From assembly GCA_036823295.1 (NCBI GenBank), contig DAISGD010000068.1, forward strand, positions 1-16,199: a stretch of 16,199 nucleotides of DNA, read 5' to 3'. How positions within the stretch are numbered: the stretch's first letter is position 1; each line of letters begins with the position of its first letter. A program made the position numbers and the translations under genes. This DNA is from UBA4742 sp002403895. GTDB lineage: Bacteria; Actinomycetota; Acidimicrobiia; Acidimicrobiales; Acidimicrobilacustridaceae. This document shows, one piece after another, positions 7,064 to 12,877 of the stretch. A model generated the notes under the pieces. The model made no database searches, was not told where the DNA came from, and saw only the letters and a list, made by a program, of their open reading frames with translations.

Positions 7064-8203
7064 ATGGCCACCGGGCACCGCTTCGTAGCCCACGTGGACG
7101 TCGGTGACCAGTTCTTCGACGGGGTGGCGTCGGCCATGGGCGTGGGGAGCTTGCAGGCGACGATGGTGGACTTCTACTCGGCGCATGTGTCGCGGCCGAC
7201 CACGACCGAGGCGTTGGAGGAGCACCTGGTGGCCCGCAGCGGCCGCCCCGAGCTGGCGGACGCCTTCCACCGGTTTGTCTACGGCTTCGCCGACCCGTCG
7301 CCGGGACCGGACCTGTGGTTGCGAGACGACCCGGGTGACACCGGGGCCGAGCCGTGGGGTGGCCGCTTCTGGGACTCGCCCGATCTGTGGTGCCGTCACG
7401 CCGACGATGGGGGCACCACCCATCAGGACCCGGAGTACGGGCAGGACAACTTCTTCTACGCCCGGGTCCGCAATCGGGGCTCGGGGACGGCCCGTCATTT
7501 CGTGGTCACGTTCGCCATCAAGCCCCATGCCGGGGTGGAGTTCAGCTACCCGGTCGACTGGTTGCCCTGTGTGACCGCGGTGGCCGGCTTTGACCTGGCT
7601 CCGGGGCAGGACCGGGTGGTGTCGGCGCGGTGGCCTCGGGCGTTGGTGCCACCGCCAGGGACGCATGCCTGCTGGTTGGCGTCGGTGTTGACCCGGGGTG
7701 GCCAGCCACCGGCGGGGGCGCGCACATGGGAACGCAACAGCCTGGCCCAGAAGAACCTCACCATCGTCGACCTCGAGCCCAACCGCTGGTGGACGTTGCC
7801 GTTCGTGGTGCCGGCCAGCCTCAAGCGGCGGGCCACCGTGTTGGAGCTGCGCCGCCCAGCCATCGCTAAGGAGCTCGAGGCCACCCTCGTGCATCGCGCC
7901 GCGCTGAAGCTGCCGGGCGCCGAGGTCATCGACCCGCGACGCTTGGCCCTGCCCCGCGGTCTCGACCCGGAGCGGTGGTCGGCGGGCGCGACGACCCGGC
8001 CCGAGGTGAAGGGGCTGGCCTTCGGGCCAGGGGAGGCGGTCCAGGTGAAGTTGCCGTCGCGGCCCGGTCAACTGGCCTTCGGCCTGGCCCTGCGGGTGCC
8101 GCCCGGCATCACCGAGGAGTTCACCGTCGACCTGGTTCAGCGCGAGGCGGCGGGCAAGGGTCGGGTGCTGGGCGGCGTCGCCGTGCTCGTTCGTCCGCGC
8201 TGA
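7064..8203 (+). CDS. 379-aa beta-rich protein, possibly the C-terminal part of an M1-like peptidase architecture
   Basis: This gene begins 5 bases after the metalloprotease stop and has no clear Shine-Dalgarno, so it is probably translated by coupling within one operon. Residues 1-75 are helical; TMVDFYSAHVSRPTTTEALEEH and AFHRFVYG resemble the C-terminal helices of M1 aminopeptidase catalytic domains. No HExxH motif is present, so it would be non-catalytic alone. The rest is beta-rich: a Trp/Asp-rich stretch near residues 95-115 (PWGGRFWDSPDLW), then Ig-like strands (FFYARVRNRGSGTARHFVVTF, WWTLPFVV) and a last sandwich ending in VLVRPR. There is no signal peptide or membrane segment. I do not recognise a named family; the M1-like reading is an impression of pattern only. 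It may partner the metalloprotease. Confidence 0.82.
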   Translation: MATGHRFVAHVDVGDQFFDGVASAMGVGSLQATMVDFYSAHVSRPTTTEALEEHLVARSGRPELADAFHRFVYGFADPSPGPDLWLRDDPGDTGAEPWGGRFWDSPDLWCRHADDGGTTHQDPEYGQDNFFYARVRNRGSGTARHFVVTFAIKPHAGVEFSYPVDWLPCVTAVAGFDLAPGQDRVVSARWPRALVPPPGTHACWLASVLTRGGQPPAGARTWERNSLAQKNLTIVDLEPNRWWTLPFVVPASLKRRATVLELRRPAIAKELEATLVHRAALKLPGAEVIDPRRLALPRGLDPERWSAGATTRPEVKGLAFGPGEAVQVKLPSRPGQLAFGLALRVPPGITEEFTVDLVQREAAGKGRVLGGVAVLVRPR

Positions 8204-8213
8204 CGTATCCCGC

Positions 8214-8225
8214 CGCCGGCCGGCG
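8214..8225. terminator. GC-rich palindrome after the metalloprotease operon
   Basis: CGCCGGCCGGCG is a perfect 12-bp palindrome 11 bases after the stop at 8203, followed by TCTCTTTC. A second short inverted repeat (GAGGG-AG-CCCTC) follows within about 15 bases. The loop is minimal, so termination is plausible but weak. Confidence 0.3.
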
Positions 8226-8273
8226 TCTCTTTCGAGGGAGCCCTCCCCCCAGGAGTCGGCCCGGGCTAACTCG

Positions 8274-8302
8274 TTGATGGGCCGGGCACGGTGGTGTATA
8301 TT
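8274..8302 (+). promoter_or_regulatory. vapBC-type promoter, leaderless
   Basis: TTGATG (8274-8279) and TATATT (8297-8302) are separated by 17 bases, close to the sigma-70 consensus. The ATG at 8310 is 7 bases after the -10 box, so transcription would begin at the start codon. No Shine-Dalgarno precedes the ATG. Confidence 0.7.
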
Positions 8303-8316
8303 CTGGTGTATGCACC
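8293..8316 (+). promoter_or_regulatory. Direct-repeat operator overlapping the -10 box and antitoxin start
   Basis: GGTGTAT occurs at 8293-8299 and again at 8305-8311, 12 bases apart. The second copy is part of the near-palindrome GGTGTATGCACC. The array overlaps the -10 and start codon, which is where an RHH antitoxin-toxin complex typically binds for autorepression. Confidence 0.5.
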
Positions 8317-8573
8317 GGACAAACATCTACCTCGACGATGCTCAGCGCGAGCTGCTGGATCGACTGGCACGGGAGGAAGGAACCTCCCGGGCCGAAGTCA
8401 TTCGCAGGCTCCTGAATCGGTCACTCGGTGGAGACGATCGTGACCTCGCCGCCGACCTGGCCGCGATCGACGATTCCTTCGGCGTCCTCGCCGATGTGGG
8501 TGATCTCGAGCTGGAGCGCGGTCCCGACGATCGGGCGGCTCATCTGGAACGGGTCCGGCGGCTTGGCGCGTGA
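8310..8573 (+). CDS. Ribbon-helix-helix antitoxin (VapB-type)
   Basis: This 87-aa protein has an RHH DNA-binding fold at residues 1-40: the strand RTNIYLDD, helix AQRELLDRLAREEG, then TSRAEVIRRLLNRSL. The acidic C-terminal half (about 41-87) would wrap the toxin and block its active site. The ATG at 8310 is chosen over in-frame upstream codons because it lies 7 bases from a good -10 box. Its stop overlaps the GTG of the downstream PIN gene (GTGA), the usual antitoxin-first coupling. Expected autoregulation through the upstream repeats is inferred from family behaviour. Confidence 0.9.
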   Translation: MHRTNIYLDDAQRELLDRLAREEGTSRAEVIRRLLNRSLGGDDRDLAADLAAIDDSFGVLADVGDLELERGPDDRAAHLERVRRLGA

Positions 8574-8953
8574 TCCTGGTCGACTCCGACATCCTCATCG
8601 CCCATCTCCGAGGCCTCTCCGTGGCTCGCGAGTGGCTGTTTCAGGCCCGGACTGAATCCGGTCCGCTGTCGGTGAGTGCAGTTTCAGTAGCCGAGATCAC
8701 CGGAGGGATGCGTACTGGCGAGCGCAGGGCGGTCTGGCATCTTCTGGGGAGCTTCCGGGTCGAGGGGGTCAACGAGGTGATTGGTCGACGCGCGGGCGAA
8801 CTGATCCGCACCCATCGGCGTTCGAACGTCGGGATCGGTCTCGGCGACTACCTGATCGCGGCGACGGCCGAGTCGACCGGATTGACCCTCGCGACACTCA
8901 ACGTGAAGCACTTCCCGATGTTCAAGGGCTTGCGCGCACCCTTCAAGGTCTGA
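8570..8953 (+). CDS. PIN-domain ribonuclease toxin (VapC-type)
   Basis: This 127-aa protein matches the size and motif order of VapC toxins. Metal-binding acidic residues are visible as Asp5 (LVDSDILI), Glu42 (VAEIT) and Asp93 (GLGDYLIAA). The fourth position is Asn111 in ATLNVKHF, a common VapC form. VapC proteins are Mg-dependent RNases that cleave tRNA or rRNA; the target here cannot be deduced. It starts at a GTG overlapping the antitoxin stop. The pair is probably a mobile accessory module, though no transposase or attachment site is seen. Confidence 0.92.
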   Translation: MILVDSDILIAHLRGLSVAREWLFQARTESGPLSVSAVSVAEITGGMRTGERRAVWHLLGSFRVEGVNEVIGRRAGELIRTHRRSNVGIGLGDYLIAATAESTGLTLATLNVKHFPMFKGLRAPFKV

Positions 8954-8983
8954 TCCTGAGAGGCTGAAGTTCGTCCATCCTGG

Positions 8984-9802
8984 CTACGCCAGGTCGTGTT
9001 GCGTGAGCCAGGCGTTGATGGAGGCGAAGACGTGGCCGGGCTCCTCCAGCCAGGGGAAGTGGCCGCTGTCTTCGTAGACGACCACCTCGGCCTCGGGCAG
9101 CCGCCCGGCGATGCGGTACGACTGGGGGAAGGCGGTGAAGGCGTCGTGGCGGCCGACGCCCAGGAACACCGGCACGGTGACCTGGTCGAGACGGTCGACC
9201 GAGCTCCACTGGGCCAGGATCTCGAAGCCGTGGCGCATGGCCGCCGCGTCGTAGATGGTGCCCTCGAGGTGGGGCAGCACGTCGGCGGCGTCGACCGAGT
9301 GCATGTACGCGGGGAAGAGCTCGTGCAACCCAGCCTCGTACTGCTCGTCGGTCTCGGGCGGGTTCCCCATCAGGGCCAGGAACTCGGGCGGGATGGGCGG
9401 GCCCTCGGGGGCGGGCTCCTCGCCCTCGTCGAGCTGGCCGGGGGTGGTGGCGAGCAGGATGAGCCCGGTCAGGCGGTCGGGGTGGCGGATGGCGAACTCC
9501 TGGGCGATGAAGCCGCCGTAGGAGTGGCCGAGCAGGAGGAACTGCTCGGCGCCCAGGTGGTCGGCCAGGGCGGCGGCGTCGTCGGCCAGCTGGGCCATGG
9601 TCAGGGTCTCGATGGGCGGGCGGCCGGAGCGGCCGTTGCCGCGGTGGTCGTAGTAGACGAGGTGCAGCCGCTCGGCCAGGGGGTCGAGCGTGCGGTAGAT
9701 GGTCTGGTCGTAGCCCAGGCCCCCGTGCATGACCAGGCACAGCGGGCCGTCGCCGACCTCGGTGTAGTGCAGCGTCGTCCCGTTGACCTCGGCCGTCGCC
9801 AT
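8984..9802 (-). CDS. Alpha/beta-hydrolase fold protein (proline-iminopeptidase-like)
   Basis: This 272-aa protein has a complete hydrolase triad: Ser94 in the nucleophile elbow GHSYGG, Asp220 in GRHDAF and His248 in SGHFPWLEEP. The oxyanion motif HGGLGYD is at residues 26-32. A cap domain with an acidic, Pro-rich insertion covers about residues 125-200. The HGG motif, YYDHRGNGRSG and length fit the proline iminopeptidase/haloalkane-dehalogenase-like branch, but the substrate is unknown. The ATG at 9802 is preferred over an in-frame GTG at 9811, because the Shine-Dalgarno (GGGAGG, 9811-9816) overlaps the GTG but is 8 bases from the ATG. It is divergent from the TetR gene, so it may be under that regulator. 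No signal peptide is present. Confidence 0.9.
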   Translation of the reverse strand: MATAEVNGTTLHYTEVGDGPLCLVMHGGLGYDQTIYRTLDPLAERLHLVYYDHRGNGRSGRPPIETLTMAQLADDAAALADHLGAEQFLLLGHSYGGFIAQEFAIRHPDRLTGLILLATTPGQLDEGEEPAPEGPPIPPEFLALMGNPPETDEQYEAGLHELFPAYMHSVDAADVLPHLEGTIYDAAAMRHGFEILAQWSSVDRLDQVTVPVFLGVGRHDAFTAFPQSYRIAGRLPEAEVVVYEDSGHFPWLEEPGHVFASINAWLTQHDLA

Positions 9803-9846
9803 GTGACCCACCTCCCGGTGTGATGCGCGTTGGCGATCGTAAGCGC

Positions 9847-9875
9847 TTGACAGATCTCGAACGGCGCTAGATACT
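9847..9875 (+). promoter_or_regulatory. TetR operon promoter, leaderless
   Basis: TTGACA (9847-9852) and GATACT (9870-9875) are separated by 17 bases. The GTG start at 9883 is 7 bases after the -10 box, so the mRNA probably begins at the GTG. The palindrome AAGCGCTT (9841-9848) overlaps the -35 box and could be an operator, although it is short. Confidence 0.7.
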
Positions 9876-9882
9876 CCGAGCA

Positions 9883-10512
9883 GTGTTAGTAGAACCGACT
9901 CGTGATAGGCGAACTGAGCGCCATGCGGCTACCCGGGCCGAGATCCTCGCCGCGGCATGGGGCCTGGCCCGGACCGAAGGGCTGGCCGGGCTTTCGCTCC
10001 GGGAGGTGGCCCGCTCGGTGGGCATGCAGGCGCCGTCGCTGTATTCGTACTTCGACTCCAAGCACGCCATCTACGACGCCATGTTCGCCCAGGGCGCCAC
10101 CGAGCATCTCGAGGGCCGGCTCCAGCTCGTGTTCACCGGCGACCCGCTGGCCGACCTCAAGACGGGCATGCACTACTTCGTCGGGTTCTGCACCAGCGAT
10201 CCGGTCCGCTACCAGCTGATGTTCCAGCGCACCATCCCCGACTTCGAGCCGTCGGCGGAGTCCTTCGCCATCTCTATCGCCGGCCTGCAGGCGACCCGCG
10301 ACGTCTTGGCCAGCCTGGGGTTCACCGATCCCGAGGTGCTCGACCTGCTCACCGCCATCGGCACCGGCCTCACCGATCAGCAGATCTCGAACGACCCCGG
10401 CGGCGACCGCTGGGTCCGTCTCGTCGACGAGGCCATGGAGATGTTCTTCGCCCACGTGTCCAACCGCAGTGTCCCCACCCGCGTCACCAAGAAGGCAAGG
10501 AGCAAGCGATGA
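9883..10512 (+). CDS. TetR/AcrR family transcriptional regulator
   Basis: This 209-aa protein has an N-terminal TetR DNA-binding domain at about residues 15-65, with the helix-turn-helix LSLREVARSVGMQAPSLYSYFDSK. The C-terminal part (about 80-195) is the helical ligand and dimer domain, in a form often seen in actinobacterial TetR proteins (FVGFCTSDPVRYQLMFQR). The tail is basic (RVTKKARSKR). The GTG at 9883 is supported by a strong promoter placing the transcript start there. The gene leads an operon: its stop overlaps the ATG of the MDMPI-type gene, which is preceded by AAGGAG (10497-10502). It probably represses this operon and perhaps the divergent hydrolase; the ligand is unknown. Confidence 0.92.
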   Translation: MLVEPTRDRRTERHAATRAEILAAAWGLARTEGLAGLSLREVARSVGMQAPSLYSYFDSKHAIYDAMFAQGATEHLEGRLQLVFTGDPLADLKTGMHYFVGFCTSDPVRYQLMFQRTIPDFEPSAESFAISIAGLQATRDVLASLGFTDPEVLDLLTAIGTGLTDQQISNDPGGDRWVRLVDEAMEMFFAHVSNRSVPTRVTKKARSKR

Positions 10513-11270
10513 CGACCCTGTCCACATCCGTCGAGCAGGTGCCGACCCTCGGCCCTCAGGAGGCGGCGGTTCTCGCCGCGGACGAGAACGAGCTCTTCGT
10601 CGACCTCGTGCGATCCCTCGACGCGGAGGACTGGACCAAGCCCACCGACTGCACCGACTGGGATGTCCGGGCCCTCACGTCCCACGTGCTGGGGGCCATG
10701 GAGGCCAACGTCTCGATTCCCCAGTTCATCCACCAGTTGCGGGCGGGCAAGAAGGCCGCCGGCGACCGGCCCGACATCGATGGCATGACCGAGGTGCAGG
10801 TGCGTGAGCGGGCCGACCTCGGGCCCGAGCAGATCACCGAGCGTCTGGTGGTGATCGCCCCCAAGGCGGCACGCGCCCGGCGGCGGGTGCCCGGCCTGGT
10901 GCGCCGGATACCCATGAAGGTGGAGGTCGCCGGGGTCATGGAGCCGTGGCGATTGGGTTACCTCATGGACGTGATCTTCACTCGGGATACGTGGATGCAC
11001 CGGGTCGACATCGCCCGGGCGACGGGGCGACCGATGGTGCTCACCGCGGAACACGATGGCCGCCTGGTGGCTGACGTCGTCGCCGAATGGGCGCGGCGCC
11101 ACGGCCAGCCGTTCATGCTGCATCTCGAGGGGCCGGCCGGCGGCACCTTCACTTCCGGCACCGACGACACCGGAGGCGAGGAGATCACCGTCGACGCCGT
11201 GGAGTTCTGCCGAACCGTTTCAGGCCGCGCCACCGGCAGCGGCCTGCTCACCCAGGAGGTTCCGTTCTGA
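10509..11270 (+). CDS. Maleylpyruvate isomerase family, mycothiol-dependent-type (DinB/MDMPI) protein
   Basis: This 253-aa protein has the MDMPI N-terminal four-helix DinB-like domain: FVDLVRSLDAEDWTKPTDC, then DWDVRALTSHVLG. Metal ligands of the family fit His59 and a D-x3-H pair, Asp160 and His164, in DTWMHRVDIARATGR. The family usually has Glu at the Asp160 position. A C-terminal alpha/beta domain (about 180-250) follows. Family members use mycothiol, the main thiol of Actinobacteria, in isomerase or transferase reactions, but many have no known substrate. The frame is open upstream into the TetR gene; the ATG at 10509 is set by its Shine-Dalgarno. It overlaps its neighbours at both ends, which fits one tightly coupled operon. 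Confidence 0.88.
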   Translation: MTTLSTSVEQVPTLGPQEAAVLAADENELFVDLVRSLDAEDWTKPTDCTDWDVRALTSHVLGAMEANVSIPQFIHQLRAGKKAAGDRPDIDGMTEVQVRERADLGPEQITERLVVIAPKAARARRRVPGLVRRIPMKVEVAGVMEPWRLGYLMDVIFTRDTWMHRVDIARATGRPMVLTAEHDGRLVADVVAEWARRHGQPFMLHLEGPAGGTFTSGTDDTGGEEITVDAVEFCRTVSGRATGSGLLTQEVPF

Positions 11271-11977
11271 TGGAAACCCGAGTCACCGAGATCGCCGAGG
11301 GCGTGCACCAGCTCACGACCCATGTGGCCGAGATGAGCTTCAGCTTCAACCAGTACCTGGTGACGGGGGAGGAGCCACTGCTGTTCCACACCGGGCCGCG
11401 CCAGATGTTCCCGCTGGTGTCCGATGCCGTGTCGCGGGTCGTGCCCGCGGAGCAGTTGAGGTGGGTGTCGTTCGGTCATGTGGAGGCCGACGAGTGCGGG
11501 TCGATGAACGAGTGGCTGGGCCTGGCGCCGCAGTCCACCGTCGTGCAGTCGATGACGGGCTGCATGGTGTCGGTGGGCGATCTCGCCGACCGGCCTCCGC
11601 GCCCGCTGGCTGATGGCGAGGTGCTCGACGCCGGGAGCCACCGCTTCCGGTGGATCGACACCCCCCACGTGCCCCACGCCTGGGAGGCCGGGCTGCTCTA
11701 CGACGAGACGACCCGGACCCTGTTCTGCGGTGACCTGTTCACCCGCCAGGGCGCCTACGACGCGAGCAGCACCGACGATCTGATGGGGCCGGCCATCGCC
11801 GCCGAGGACTTCTACTCGGCCTCGTCGCTCGCTCCGGCCAGCGGCGCGACGCTGCGCCGCCTGGCCGAGCTCGACATCGCCACGCTGGCCCTCATGCACG
11901 GTCCCGCGTACACCGGCGACTGCAAGGCCGCCCTGCTCGACCTGGCCGCCGACTACGACCGGCGCATCGCCGTGTGA
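11270..11977 (+). CDS. Metallo-beta-lactamase-fold protein, flavodiiron/oxygen-binding diiron type
   Basis: This 235-aa protein has an MBL fold with a diiron-type ligand pattern: His70-x-Glu72-x-Asp74 in GHVEADECGSMNEW, His133 and His136 in TPHVPHAWEAG, Asp155 in CGDLFTR and His210 in LMHGPAY. This matches the ODP/flavodiiron branch (reduction of O2 or NO) rather than hydrolytic lactamases. The position usually filled by His in HxExDH is Glu75. No flavodoxin domain is fused, so an external electron donor would be needed. AGGAGG at 11254-11259 precedes the ATG, and the preceding stop overlaps it by one base. It ends the TetR operon, suggesting oxygen or redox detoxification of a common substrate. 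Confidence 0.88.
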   Translation: METRVTEIAEGVHQLTTHVAEMSFSFNQYLVTGEEPLLFHTGPRQMFPLVSDAVSRVVPAEQLRWVSFGHVEADECGSMNEWLGLAPQSTVVQSMTGCMVSVGDLADRPPRPLADGEVLDAGSHRFRWIDTPHVPHAWEAGLLYDETTRTLFCGDLFTRQGAYDASSTDDLMGPAIAAEDFYSASSLAPASGATLRRLAELDIATLALMHGPAYTGDCKAALLDLAADYDRRIAV

Positions 11978-12056
11978 TCGTCCGGACACGCCAACGGAGT
12001 ACGGTCGCGGAGGGCCGGACGGTTGGCTGTGACCGGGCGAGACTGGAGGAGTGCCG

Positions 12057-12701
12057 GTGGGGTTCTTCTCGGGCAAGCACCATGCTCCACCGCCACCAGG
12101 GGCGTCGAAGCTCGACGAGCTGCGACTGTTCCTCGACACCGCGCTGACCTTCCAGGGGGTGCGGCCGGAGGACGGCGCGCCGGTGCCGATCGCGCTGAAG
12201 AAGGTTGAGCGGATGCTGGTCTCCATGACGGGGGCGCTGCTCATCGAGCCGAGGCGCCAGGCGGGGCACTGGCAGGGGGCGAGCCAGGGGGTGTCGGTCC
12301 ACATCCCGGGTACGAAGTCGATGCGCTACCGGGTCGCAGCGTCGCGGGGGACCTTCGTGCAGGGGGCCGAGGTGCCGAGCCCGATCGACGAGGGGGAGTT
12401 CACGGTGACGAACCTGCGGGCGGTGTTCGTGGGGGCCAAGCAGACGCGGGAGTGGTCGTGGGCCAAGCTCATCAGCGTCCAGCACCAGGCCGACGCGCCG
12501 TGGACGGCGATCGCGGTGTCGAACCGGCAGAAGACCTCGGGTATCGCCTACGACGCCGGGCACGCCGATCTCATTCGCTTCTGGCTCGACCTGGCCGTGG
12601 CCCGGGCGACCGACACCGCCGACGAGCTGATCGCCACGATCCGAGCCGAGATCGCCGCGCTCAACCCCCCGCCGCCGGCCGTCGTCAGTCCTCCCACATA
12701 A
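12057..12701 (+). CDS. PH-like domain protein of unknown function
   Basis: This 214-aa cytosolic protein has no signal peptide or membrane segment. Residues about 15-30 form a helix (SKLDELRLFLDTAL). Residues about 70-165 have the strand pattern of actinobacterial PH-like domains (EFTVTNLRAVFVGAKQTREW, KLISVQHQ, AIAVSNRQKTSGIAY). A C-terminal helix (about 165-205) and a Pro-rich end follow. The function is not recognised; such domains often bind proteins or lipids. GTG 12057 is preferred over GTG 12051 because GGAGGA (12045-12050) abuts 12051 but lies 6 bases from 12057. It is probably monocistronic: 79 bases follow the MBL gene, and an inverted-repeat region follows it. Confidence 0.82.
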   Translation: MGFFSGKHHAPPPPGASKLDELRLFLDTALTFQGVRPEDGAPVPIALKKVERMLVSMTGALLIEPRRQAGHWQGASQGVSVHIPGTKSMRYRVAASRGTFVQGAEVPSPIDEGEFTVTNLRAVFVGAKQTREWSWAKLISVQHQADAPWTAIAVSNRQKTSGIAYDAGHADLIRFWLDLAVARATDTADELIATIRAEIAALNPPPPAVVSPPT

Positions 12702-12731
12702 GGCACTCGACGGTGCGACCCACAATCACAA

Positions 12732-12770
12732 TGTCCGTTGTAAACGGACAAGTGTCCGGTACGGCCGGAC
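12732..12770. promoter_or_regulatory. Two adjacent inverted repeats (four TGTCCG half-sites), putative operator
   Basis: TGTCCGTT (12732-12739) and AACGGACA (12743-12750) form a perfect 8-bp inverted repeat around GTA. Three bases further, GTCCGG (12754-12759) and CCGGAC (12765-12770) form a second one around TACGG. Both share the GTCCG core. A related GTCCGGACA lies at 11980-11988, upstream of the PH-like gene. The location before the nuclease-helicase gene suggests a dimeric repressor site; the protein is unknown. Confidence 0.5.
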
Positions 12771-12877
12771 TGAATGGGACCGGCTGCCGTCGGCCGCCGC
12801 CTCCGGGAGGACCACCACGGCTGCTGTCACACACCTGATCTACTTGTCTCACAACGGCTTCGAGCAGTGAGGGCGGG

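Noticed and set aside
7055..8326. 423-codon minus-strand open frame
   Set aside because: It covers the 379-aa gene and the vapBC promoter and has no recognisable domain; it is a reverse-frame shadow.
9957..10508. N-terminal extension of the MDMPI-type protein into the TetR gene
   Set aside because: The extension is an Arg/Pro-rich shadow of TetR; the ATG at 10509 has AAGGAG at the right spacing.
11990..12027. GCCAAC/GTTGGC inverted repeat as a terminator of the TetR operon
   Set aside because: Arms are only 6 bp and separated by 26 bases with no T-run, so support is too weak.
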